The position numbers and the translations under genes are program-made. From the NCBI GenBank assembly GCA_947623455.1, contig OX392530.1, positions 34,875,405-34,939,404 on the forward strand: a stretch of 64,000 bases of DNA. The letters run 5' to 3'. Below the pieces are notes generated by a model that was not told where the DNA came from, ran no database searches, and was given only the letters and a program-made list of their open reading frames with translations. Within the stretch, counting starts at the first letter, position 1. Every line of letters begins with the position of its first letter. The stretch is from Mimachlamys varia (lineage: Eukaryota > Mollusca > Bivalvia > Pectinida > Pectinidae). Below are positions 23,901-36,600 of this stretch, one piece after another.

Positions 23901-24540
23901 ACACATTCTAATATCAAACTATAATCATTTAGGTTAACATTAATGAGGGATTGAGGGTTGATTGTACTGAATCAATAATAGGTATTAAACACTTATGTCA
24001 ATAAAAAGGTGTTCTTTTTAGTATCCCAAAAAATGTTCCTGATATAAAGCTACTCACTCTTAATCTGAATAGCGTCATTTGATAAATGTTGAGGAACATG
24101 TTTACATTTTTTATGATTTTGTAAAATAAATTCCATATAGCCCGCACTTGATAGACCACCTTGATAGAACAAGTGTACTTCGTATGCGACTTTGTGATAT
24201 AATGTTTTGAATGTTGGAAATCAGAGACATATGATGGAAATACTGGGTTTATTTTGTTAATATATTTGTTTATGTGTATAATTAAATCCATATATAAACA
24301 AATCAATGATATATTATGTTTACAAATAACGTATATTTATACAATTGAAACATTAAACAACGAATAGCCTGCATTTTTTATTTTGGTAAAATAAATCCAC
24401 AGGTTATCTGCATCGGTAGATAGCCCGCAGTAGGTAAATTCTGATATAAAAATCGAACGTCCGTAGGTAATACGCAGGAAAATATGGTATTTCATTTCAT
24501 AATTATTTATTTAATCTGTTTATTTTTTTTAAAAAATCAG
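23901..24540. other. AT-rich spacer, nothing recognised
   Basis: Sequence between the minisatellite and the Penelope-like relic. No coding exon, repeat unit or RNA gene was recognised on either strand. Confidence 0.4.
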
Positions 24541-25662
24541 AGAAGCGTCAACGAAGCCATAATCCAAACTCAAAATCGATTAAACTAGATAAAAATAGGA
24601 GCAAAGGAAATTTACATGAAGTCCCCGTAAAAGTACACGAGAATAAGACCGGGTGTTCCGGAAGGGTAAGCGTCTTCTGCTCCATCGACAACACCCGCCA
24701 TGTAAACCTTGGGTACATCCAAGTAAGCATCAATCCTCAAAATGAGAATCGAGTCAACATTGTCAATCATAACACTATAATAAGCATACTCAAAAACGAC
24801 CATCTTCATATCACAGAATATTTCTCGATGAGATCAAGATGGCGACCAAAAACTTGCGCAGTCTTCATCAATTTCCATCTATGAATCCCTGTGCCCTAAG
24901 TTTGTTCGTCAGCAGTTGAAGTCTATCACAAAAATCTCGATATTCAGAGCAAGCCCTAGAATAATGAATCAACTGCTACATGTAAACACAATAGGATGGA
25001 GAAGCAGGGATGTTAATATCAAGAAAAGGAAATTTCACAATCGAAAAATCGAAATCGTCACGTCTATCATACAGCTTAGTAGTAAGTTGCACGTGTTGAT
25101 CGTAGTTTAAGTAAAGATCGTGGTAAGAAACTGATGTAGGGGGAGTATGCTGTGTCTTTAATCTCAAGTTCAGAAGGGTATATATACGAACGACTAGGTC
25201 CGCAAACTTCTTGTTGTTAATAGACAACACATCGTCGGTATACCTGAAATGTAAATTAAAAGATTTGGCAAGGTGTTTGTTACTTGTCCTGATAAGCCAT
25301 TTGACAAATTCATCCTCCTATGACAAGAACAACATGTTACAAAAATCAACCAAACTTGGCGCACAGTTAATCGTTCCTCCGAACTCAACAAAAATATTGT
25401 AAACCAGGAATTATATCCTTCGTACTATATCTTTCTCAGTATATTTCAACCTAGCTTTTATTGAGTTTTTCACAAAGTATGCTCCAAGATAGCTCACAAC
25501 CATGTATTTGTATCGTCGTTCACCTTTTTTGGAAAAGAAAGCTCTCATAATGAGAGACCGAAGATGTTCTTTCAGTTTCGTATGTAGTTTGGTAGTGTAT
25601 AGGATGGTAGAAATGAAATGGTTTGATAGACGAAACATTTTTGAGAGTTTTCCAAAATCCAC
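24540..25662 (-). mobile_element. Penelope-like reverse transcriptase relic with 3' tail
   Basis: Minus-strand frames give GERRYKYMVVSYLGAYFVK, then LHFRYTDDVLSINNKKFADL with a YxDD-type box (about 25250-25210), KLYDRRDDFDFSIVKFPFL and NIPASPSYCVY, then LIHYSRACSEYRDF after a stop. This is the RT series of a widespread aquatic-invertebrate element that I assign to Penelope-like elements with moderate confidence. The RT palm is partly deleted around 25300-25410 and frames are broken. The 3' tail (24800-24540) carries the GCAGAAGACGCTTACCCTTC signature found alone elsewhere in the window. Confidence 0.75.
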
Positions 25663-26502
25663 ATCCCATTAATACCACTTCAGGTGCAACAGTGTCACAA
25701 TAAGGCTGATGCCCATATTAAACGATACTAGAATGGGTGTAGTTAGAAGTTTTGATTTATAACGTAACTATTATGTTTTAATGTGATCGTGATGCGATAA
25801 TTAATGTACAGAATATGTATCAAAAACAAAACCAAAAACCACAACAAAAAACAGCGCATTGTAACAAGGGTAAATATGCGTTCGTTTTATATAGATGAAT
25901 GCAATATATTTAATAAACATGTATATACACAATATAATAGACCATCGATTCCTTCGTTAAATATGAAATATTTCTTCATTATACCAGTATCTCTGCTCAT
26001 AGACATATGAACATAGAATGCATGTATGAAAGACTTGTTGATTAAGATATCAATTAGCACTAATCACAAAGAATGCTTATTTCAAAAAATGTAATAATAT
26101 AACATTTTGAACTTTAAATAACAATTTCTTTTCCAAGATATGTATTTTTGAAATTAATATGTCAAACATCAAGTCGAAAATACTTATAACATGTACACAG
26201 CGTACGATGCGGTCGTGTTATTGTTATTTTTCATATATTTTCATGCAACACTCTTTTATTATCTTTTTGTTTTTGTCAATTTCAAATCATTCCATCAGAC
26301 CCAAACCTAGAGCATTGGAGAAAACCTGCATGGGAAGATCAGTATGTTCTTTCTGAAAGCAATATCGGAAATAAGGTTAACCAACATGCAAGACAATTGA
26401 TATCTTAAATAAATATGCTCCAAGCATTCGAAAGACCAAACAATCACAGTGAATGACAAAACATACTATTAACAAGGAAACATGTCAAACCAAACGAGTC
26501 AA

Positions 26503-27294
26503 CCCTAGCGGGCTTCATGCAATATGGATGTAACCGCTTTGCATTCATACCGGCATGAAAATTAAAACAACGCCGTTCAATCCCTATATGTGTAACATTA
26601 ATGAAGTGTCAATAACCAGAACACATTTTTAATTGTAGTTGTTAAATATGAATGATATATACTAAATTGTATTGTATTTTGTGTAATATGAAATAATATT
26701 AATTAATAAAAAATTAAAGAAATGAATAGTTAAAAAGTAAAAATAAATGTTTTTCTAATGTAATCATGTGTTAAGTCTTAAATTGCTGTTAATTTAATAA
26801 GTAACAAGTATCGATATAAATCAAAGTAGTTTTCACTATATACTACTATATTTACATTCTGATTGTTTCTTCTCTATATGAACATACCAACTGAAAACAA
26901 CAAACACTAGACTATGAATACATCATGAATACAGTATGAATACATCCATTCACGTGAATTACTTATGACGTAATATATGAGTCTTGTTCAATGGGAGTCT
27001 TACGGCTCCGCTTCGGATAACATGGAGAACGCCCCCGCGTCAAACGTTTAAATGACTACGGTAGATTATTGGCGCCAATTTTACGCATATTATGGCTGTT
27101 TCGCCTTTTTCGTTTAAAGGACGGCGCAATAACAAACGCAGTTGATTAAACAGTTGTTCAATAAATAAGAAAATAAATTAGACAATTGTTCAGTAGTAAA
27201 AATGTAAATATATGAATTGAACGGCGTTGTTTTAATTTTCATGCCGGTATGAATGCAAATCGGTTACATCCATATTGACCATGAAGCCCTAGCG
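26503..27294. mobile_element. Non-autonomous TIR element, about 790 bp
   Basis: About 80-bp terminal inverted repeats: CCCTAGCGGGCTTCATG...ATGGATGTAACCG...ATACCGGCATGAAAATTAAA at the left, and their inverse at the right with small differences. The interior is AT-rich with a TGAATACAT-type short repeat and no transposase. It lies 3' of gene B. Confidence 0.7.
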
Positions 27295-27571
27295 GTAAAA
27301 CTAATGGATACAAACATCCTTTCCATGAACAATTCTTCGTTCTTAACAAAACACATGCATGCTTTTAAATAGCTGTTGACGATCACGAGTTAATATTCAT
27401 GGATATAGATTTACATTTAAAATATTCCTATTGAACATGTATGACCTCCCTCCATCAAGAAATGCTGCTTCGTAATAATACATAAGTTACCTATATCTGC
27501 CTGTAACTCATGTCCTTTGGCTTGCTGTGAGATGTCTGTCATTTGAATAGGTTCCGTAGTGACTTTGTTCT

Positions 27572-27672
27572 TCATTGAGAGGTCTGTACAATAACTAGGA
27601 TGACCAGCACTATTATTACCACTCCACATCCAGCACCTATCCCGACTGCAGCAGTATTAATTGTGTCCGTGT
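27572..27672 (-). CDS. Gene B exon 15: transmembrane helix, early stop
   Basis: Acceptor CTCACAG, then DTDTINTAAVGIGAG followed by the helix VVIIVLVILVIV and TGA at 27574-27572. In the -1 frame the sequence continues open as a polar tail (MKNKVTTEPIQM, DISQQAKGHEL) to a good donor G|GTAAC at 27490. An exon 27491-27672 would be 182 nt, one base short of the phase-1 pattern. So this copy probably carries a one-base loss (or assembly error) that cuts the cytoplasmic tail. Confidence 0.75.
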
Positions 27673-30600
27673 CTGTGAGACATTTCATAAATTATTAAAT
27701 CAATATCTATCTTAATGTGTTCTAAAAGTTAACATTTAAATGGTGGCTATCTCATTCACATAGAGGAACATTCTTCAATTTTGAAAGATAAAGAAATGAC
27801 CTTTTTATGATAATTACGTGTATCATTAGTATATTTAACAGCTGTGATAAGGAATTATGTCTCAGTTCTCACTTTGAGGGCGTGTTATTTATTTGGATGT
27901 ACCCTAGATTCAACTATAAGTCTGTTTATGTACATTTTTGCCAACACTTATGAAGAATTTGTACATTTTTACACAAGGCTGATATTGATAAATGCTGGTC
28001 TTTAAAAACGTATAACGTATTCAAATCAGTTGAAGAAGAAATGTAACTGAGTTGAATAATAGTTTGAAAGCCAAAGAAGAGCCATTTGCCATTATTCACC
28101 TGCGCAGTATCCATTGGTCTGGATACAGAAGTTATGATTGCAGTCGTGTGGACAAGCTTTGTCACAATACACTCCGTAGTATCTAGGCTGACATTCTGAA
28201 AAGTGACCAGATTGCATCAGGATATTTAGATTTGAATTGCATTAAACTATATATCGGAATTTCCTAATGACACCTAATATAATTATCTCGTAGTTCAATT
28301 GACATATTCTTCACAAATTGTTTCAGAAATGTAGTTGATATTGAATTGCAAACGTTGTGATTATGCTTGTGTCATTTCCGTATGTAAGTAGTATAAGGTT
28401 TTGAAAGTCATCCGTTCTGTTTCAATTAAATCATGTTGCATTACAAAACAGTACCTGCAATAACTGGTTGAGTAACATGTGTCTTCATGCGTAAGGTTGA
28501 TTAAGGACGTTTATTACCCATATTTGCTCTTTCCTGTTTATGGAATAATTTCTTCTCTACTGATATTCTATTTGAAAAATATATTTATTTGGCATTATGT
28601 TTAAGGGGTTTAAATGGGTTAGCGCTATGTTACTAAGGTATAACGTAAAAATAGCATCATAGGTATTATATTATGTATTATTAATAATTTTATTACGTTG
28701 ATAGTATTTACAAAATTATAGATACCTTTACAAAGCCCGTTGGTCTGATTACAAATACCATGTTTACAATTGTGTGGACAACTTTTATCACAAAAGGCAT
28801 AATATTGTCCATTTTTGCATCCTGAAAACAAACCCCAAACGTTAATAATCTCGCTGTCAATTACATCATTTGTATATTGTTCTTTGATACACGTAACAGC
28901 TAATATATAATTATAATTACAATGTGTATATTAGCTTAAGTATGAAGTTCCACATCATCCATTTTTTTCTCAATAGTAAATAATCAACACAAACATTTAA
29001 GTGAACGTGATGTCATTAATGCCGATAAACACAAAGAAACAAAAACAGTATAGGCATTGCTATCCAGGTATTCACATCATCTATAATAGATGAGTTGCAA
29101 CTATGATCATGTCAGAATACCACTGCGACATCAAAACATCCTTTTTGGGAATGTCGAGTTGGCGCAGTGGTAATGACCGCAGGTATTTACTGGCAATGCG
29201 AGTTGTTACCGAGATCGTGAGTTCAAGGACCGAATAGGGCACGATTCAAACATTGTTTTCCTTCGTCTTTTGTGTTTCTGTGTTATTTATTAATATGTTA
29301 AACCAGTATATATATCATATACCCTTAGTGTTGTTGATCTGAGGTTAAAATGTAAATTTTCCTGTCGTAATTGTACCGTGTTTAATATATGCTCAATGTT
29401 ATATGTACCAAGTTTAATTAATCGTAAATACATACATTTTACGATAAATGTAATATTGTATTCAAACGTACCATTGCATACTCCGGTCATTCTATCACAA
29501 TCCTTATAACACGTGTCCGAACACGTCTGGTCACATTCAGCACCGTATAGTCCAGAAGCACACTCTACAACGTACAAGCTTTAAATCAGACTATTAGTAA
29601 ATTATTAAGTAAAGCATTTTTAAATATTACCTATATGCTAAGTGACCAGTGATCTAGAGGTTAATTACATGATGATGAAGACAGAGTTACCTCTCACACA
29701 ATAAACTGCTCGCATGCCTTGTGTGTTGCAGTTGATAATCCTTTTATGATGGTTGAAGCACAACAAAACAACAGTTAAACTATATGCAGATGCACACCAT
29801 AAGTATAACAATTTACAGTCACTAATTTTGGTATTTGTTTTGGAGATGTAACTATTACCCGGACGTCCATGCCTTGACATAATGATAATAATGACAGGTC
29901 GTACCATAGAAATTATACTTAACTATTAAAAGTACGGTAAAAGATGTCGATAAAGATATGTAACTATGCAAAGGTTTCTCAGAATTAACTAATTTATCCA
30001 AATAACATGTAATTGTTTTCAATATTATCAAGGGATACATTATTCAGAGGAAAAATATGAAATAAATATCAGACAAAACTGAATCAGAAGTAATGTAGGT
30101 AATGGGATTTGTTATAATTGTTCCTTTGTACCTACCAGTACATTGACCATCAATCTGGTCACACGTGTTGTCTTTACAGTTTCTGAGTGGACAAGCCTTG
30201 TTACATATGTCACCATAGAATCTAGGTTCACAAGCTAAAAAATAAAACATGTTATTATACCTCACTTTCATTTAAAATTTCATGAGTGGATTAAACGTGA
30301 CCACATGACATTGTATAAATGAGATATTTCACCGAAATTGGAGCATTGGGGAAATAACCCCGGAGAAATGACCTTTGGGGGAAATAACCCCAGGGAAATA
30401 ACCCTCCAGGGAAATAACCCCAGGGAAATAGCCCTTCGTGAGCCCCATAATTCCGTAGTCGAACGCGACCGGAAGTGAATTGTCGTCTGCAACAACAAAC
30501 ATGGCAAGGTTTGGCAGGTCGACAGAGAACGATGTGGCCAAAATTCTTGACGATAAAGATGCTGTCAATACAAAGAAAGCAACAAAATGTGCAATGCAAT

Positions 30601-33600
30601 CCTTAATGGCTTACATCATTGAATCGGAACGCGATATTAATGTCAGTGACTGTAGTCCGGAGGATCTAGCTGCGTTGTTGTCAAGTTTTTACATGGATGC
30701 AAGGAGGAAGGATAGCTCGCCCTGCAAACTATCAGCGTTAAAGGGGATACGATTTGGTCTTTCAAGGTATTTCAAATCAGAACTTGACATTGATATCATC
30801 AAAGACGCAACATTTCGTAAAGCTAATGAAATATTCCAGGCAGTAAGTGTAGATTTAAAAAGAAAAGGCCTCGGTAAAATTGACCAAACACCGGCCATTG
30901 ACGAAAAAGAATTGAAAAAGCTTAACACCAGCATGGCTCTGGATCCAAGCACACCAACTGGTCTACAGCAAAACGTTTGGTTTGACTTGATGTTTTTCCT
31001 GTGCAGACGTGGGAGAGAAAATTTAAGAGGGATGAACAGAAACACTTTCGCTGTCCGAAAAGATTCTGAGGAGCGGGAATATGTGTACCAAGTGACAGAT
31101 GAATTGGACAAAAATCACAGAGTGAATGACAGAAGGCAGAATGTACTCAAATCCAGGTATGTCCAGATGTTTTGTTAACCTAAAACGAAACTAACAAATT
31201 CAATGAATTCATTTTGAATTGAATTTAGAAAAAACTAGGCCTAGCCTAGATAATTCTAGTTAGGCCAACAGTATACAATGTAGATCTAAATAGTAAATCC
31301 CTCCGTTTTCTATTAAAAAGAAACTAACTTGAAACCTATTTAACACATATGTTACATTATATTACAGGTAATTCCTTATGTCCAGTTTTGACATACAAAA
31401 CGTATCTTGAGAAATTACATCCTGAGTGTCCCGACCTGTGGCAACGGCCAAAAGATTCATTCAACGACGATGACCAAGTTTGGTACTGTAAAGTTCCTAT
31501 CGAAAAGAACAATTTATCAAAAATGATGTGTAAAATTTCAAAACAAGCCAAGCTCTCCCAGGAATATACCAACCACTCTATCAGGGCTACATCAATCACA
31601 GTTATGGATCTAAACAGATTTGAGGCAAGGGATATAATGGCAGTTTCTGGACATAAATCCGAAACTTCACTAAAATCTTATTTGAATGTAACATCAGCAA
31701 AAAGAAAAATGGAAATGAGTATGCCATTAACAAATGCTGTGGTACAGGCCGTTCCAGTTCCAGTACAAGAAGACATATCAGTAGTTAAAGATGCTGAGTA
31801 TCAGTCGTTTGACACTGATAATATGGAAGAAATAGTTCTCACTGACGAAAAGTGGAACAGTCTACTTGGTGGGGAACCTGTTGATGTCAACCTAAATTCG
31901 ACCGGAATTGTTGCAAAAGAGGACGTGTGTGGGAACAAGCCCGATGATAAAGAAAATATGCGTCCTTATGCTGCTGATATTACTAGTTTGCCATTGAAGG
32001 GATTTACACCTTATATCACCGGGTGTGTGGTCAATTTCAATGTTAATGTGAACAATTGATCACAGATAAATAAATGATATTGTAACATTTATGCAAAAAT
32101 GTATTATCTATATATATGTTGATTAAAATATCAAGCAAATTTACCTTTGTTTTTAGTTTTGTTCGGTAAAATAAAATATTTATGTCCCTCTGTGTCGGGA
32201 TACATCCATAAATTGTCTCCCTGGAAAGGGTTATTTTTCCTCGGGCTACGCCCTCGGAAAAATAACCCTTTCCAGGGAGACAATTCTGAATGTATCCCTC
32301 CACAGAGGGCCATAATTGTTTATTATTGTCAATGTTCCCTGCACAATCGTCCCTAAAGCAAAAAAATAGCTTGCATAAATATATTCTAGTATTCTGCTGA
32401 TTAGTATTACTGATGCTTGAAACAGTGAGTCATTCATTTGTGAATATAAAGTTTATCTGACTGCATCAAACAGACGGTTATAGCTCAACGTTTACAATTG
32501 CAAGAATCTAAGAAATTAAATTTGTTCATACTTTAATTTCACAAAGAGTGATCAAACATTTAACATACCTGTACAAAAGCCACTGTCCTGAAAACATCCG
32601 TTTGCTCCACAGTTGACAGGACAACGATCAAGACATGAATTCCCATAAAAGCCTGTAGGACAGCCTACAACAAACATAGAAATATAAAATAAACTTCTAT
32701 CTAGAGCGGTAATGACACTGTTAACGATTATTAATTATGAAAAATCGGAAATAGAATCTTGTTTTCAAATAACATGATTGACAGATCAATGAAGTATTAC
32801 AACATATTTAATTTAAAAGGCAAATCGTAAAACTTGGCAATATAAATTTTAATTACCAGTGCAGAAACCAGTTTCTTCAACACACGTGTTTCCTTTACAC
32901 TTAGTTGGACACAACAGACTGCAGTTATTTCCATGGTAACCTTCTTTACACCCTGGCAATGTAAAAACTATTATGCTTTTATCTTAATCAAATAAAGCCA
33001 ACATTCTAAAAGAGTATTTTTCTATAAATATATTATGCATCAACTTATTTTTACAATCAGTCATTAAGCGTTTTTGTTACGAATTTTGGCGCGTTTAAAA
33101 AAACATTTTATGAAATTCAACGTCTACCGGGATATATAGGTTTAGAAATATGAATATGTGAATACCAATACAAATGCATAAAAGGCCTTTTACAAACTGA
33201 AAATGATTATTAAAATGTTTCATCACTGACTTGGTTGATAATGTCTGACCCTCTACCATAACATTATCAAACAACAAATGAATAATATTTGTGTAAGTAT
33301 AATTTAATCAATATATTTCAGTTAATTGATAAATTTTGTTACTTTTTTTTTCATTTTCATAATGTTATCTAATGTGTCATTTGATATTTTTTCCAGATAC
33401 ATTATCTTATTGTTATCATAATAGTCATGACCAAAATAAAACATTGACACCCAGGTAACTAATTTTTTAATCAATAACATCTGTCGTTTATATTATCGTA
33501 AATTTATATAAAGAGCACAAGTTCAAATGAATCTTACTACAATATCCAGAGGTTCTGTTACACACAGAATCCGTACAACCAGTAGAACACGAAACACAGG

Positions 33601-36600
33601 TTGGATCAAAGAACCCATCATCGCATCCTTGTATAAAAGAACAAAATAGCAGTTAGTACTCCTGTCATCATTTAACTTATCGGAACGATAGTATAACGTG
33701 TCAAAAAATCTTAAAATAATTAAAGTGTAAACGAACCGTACGTGTGTGATACACTGCTCAAAAGATTGTACTTTGTTCTGAACAAAAACAACTTTGTTCT
33801 GTATTTCATTGTGCATAACATTTCCCATGAGTTAGATTAAATACTGAAAGGCCAGTTGAAACTACAAGCAGGTTTCAATGGACAAAATAGAGCTACAAAA
33901 ATGCTGTATAATAAAACATGTTCATTTCATGATTTTCCAGTGAAATATCGAAATTATTCATTCTATAAAAGTGGAAAATGTCATTCTTTTCACTAGTAAA
34001 AAATATCACTTTTGCTGATTTGACCAATCAAAACACAGCTTACAAACTAGCTTCGGAAAAACATCAAGCTTTCCTTCTGTTCAAATGCTAGCTAGCTTAA
34101 CGACACGAAAGCCTCATTTTACTGCATATAATTATCAGATCTGTCATCTCATTTGTGAATTTTTCTATGTAAAAACACAGTGTTTAATTCTACAATTACC
34201 TTTAATTTTAAGGAACCTGTGTTTAAACTATGCAGTCAACATATCTATCTGTTGGATCGGAGGAAACTTGTGTCAAACGAAACACGGAGTACCACAGCGT
34301 CTCAAAGTCACAAAATATAGCCAAAAGTACATGTATGAGATAACTAGGATCATCTCTAACAGTGATAGGGATACACTGTAACTCACACAAGACTGGATGG
34401 CACTGAGATTTACCATTGGACAAATGTTGACAAAACAACTCATCACTTCCCTCGCTTCTCACCATCTTGCCGACGTAGAGTCGGCGGTTATCAACATTGC
34501 GCTATGATCTGTGTTGATGACGGGACTTTTTCATGATAATTTCCATTTATTCAGTCATATGACAAACGTATTTAAAATATGTAGACAAACACATTCTTCA
34601 TTGAAATCAGTGATCAAAAGAGGTTAATGACTATATTTTGTCCCATTGAAGTGTCTAGACTTGCTAGTGTCAAAAGTATCTACACCAAGTATTGTCAATT
34701 TGATGTGGTGTTTTGCAACAAAAATGTAGGAAACGTGATATCTAGCTCACGTGGCTAATATTTTGATATTTTCACTCGTGAATCTATCAAAACATTAGCC
34801 CCAGTCGTGAAATATATTGCGTATTACTGAAGACATTGTAAGATATCCTCTCTATCATTTCGAGGTAGCCCAAGCAGGGAACGTCGAGACGGACACCAAG
34901 ACCAATCAACTGGGGTCTGTCTTACGAGCACTTACATGTATGCATTCATAAGACCATGAACGCCATTGGCCGATTGTTGACGTCATCACTATAACGCTGG
35001 ATACCATTGACCGTCCCCGGGCGATGGCTGTTCTTTTCATTGAACAAGCATACACGATATATATATTATTTGAGCTAATTAATGCTAAGAAATACAAAGA
35101 GGTAGGCATTCATAGGCAAAATGAAGTCCAACTGCACAAAAGGAAATCCAACACGAAGCGCTAGCGCGCTTCATTGAATTTGCCTTTGTCCAGTTTGCAT
35201 TCATGTAGCCTATGAATGCCAACTGAAAGCAGTCCAATGCTTTCATAAAATGCCTTTTGAAGCCTTTGTCAAGAATATATCTGTGAATCTAGGCAGTTGT
35301 CACAAGTGTTGAACTTCAAATATCTAAGTTATTAGCTCGAAATCTTAGCAATAACATATAGTATAGTATTTAGTTGCGTGAGTCCTATATTAACACGTTA
35401 CAGACTTAACGCCCTAAAAAAGGGGTTTGTTAATATCGATACTTAGATATTGGAATGTTATGTATTCAGATGTAGTTAAACGGTTAAGAACCAAGACGTT
35501 GTTTTTCTTCATAATGACATACAATTCTCTTAATATTGGCATTTAGACGAAGTCCATGGAGCAGTTCTTACTTATACTGCACGAGCTGCCAACATATTCG
35601 TCGCTACAGCCATCAGATGAGAAACAGATTCCAGTGAATCGACTACATCCGGGTGTTTTACAATGACATGTGAGAAGACAGTTTTTGCCAAACATGTTTT
35701 CTGGACATTCTGCAAGTAAACACGATGAATTATAGGAAATCATTCATGTTAGATCAGAACACGATACATACATATATATCCAGGGCTATTATTTATAAAA
35801 CATCTAAATTTCCTGTCCATCCCAGCCAATATGATATATATTATAACTCTATTAGCTTATTGCTGAAAGTACTACATCAACACATGATTCCAGCACAAAT
35901 TTTATTTACCAAATTAAAAGTCCTGAAGAAATCGTTTTATAAATATCAAATCAAACTTACGTAAGTTACATGACTCCCCCATCCAGCCAGCCGCACATCC
36001 GGGCACATTACAATGCCCTGTTACCGAGTCACAACCAGGGGTAGAACAGTGACACGTGAGAGAGCAATCTTCGCCAAATGTTGTGATCGAACAAACTGAA
36101 GGGAACACAATAACACTACCATCTTAGATGGTATTGCAAAACATAATATGTTTTGGTGACTGCACATCAATGGCGAAAGTATTCAACCGATTTAGCAAAC
36201 ATATTATTTCTATATGAACTCTAATTGCACTGCGCAAACGGACACAATATATATATACAAACCTATGAAGTCAAAATCGTGACCAACCTTGACTACAGCT
36301 ATCCCCATGGTAACCAGCTTGACATCCTGGTGTGCCACAGAGTCCAGTCGCTCCGTTACATCCGGGCTTCTTACAATGACATTCCTCAACACAGTTCTCT
36401 CCGAAGGTAACAGATGAACAAGCTGTAAGGAAAAAGGCACCAACAGGTACTTTATCAACATGAATGCTTAATTAAAGGTATATTTATAAAGTCATGTCAA
36501 TGAATTACTTATATGGATAAACATCAACTACATGGTGATTTACGTGTTTTAACAGAAATTAAAGTATATTCAACTTTTCTCTCGTATCATTGATATGTGC

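Larger units (their letters stand above)
32700..35520. other. Gene B introns 7-9, no other genes seen
   Basis: Apart from exons 8 and 9 this stretch is AT-rich. A 13-bp inverted repeat, GGCATTCATAGGC/GCCTATGAATGCC, brackets 35105-35221 around a GCGCTAGCGC core and may be a small foldback element. Nothing coding was recognised in 33628-35571. Confidence 0.4.
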
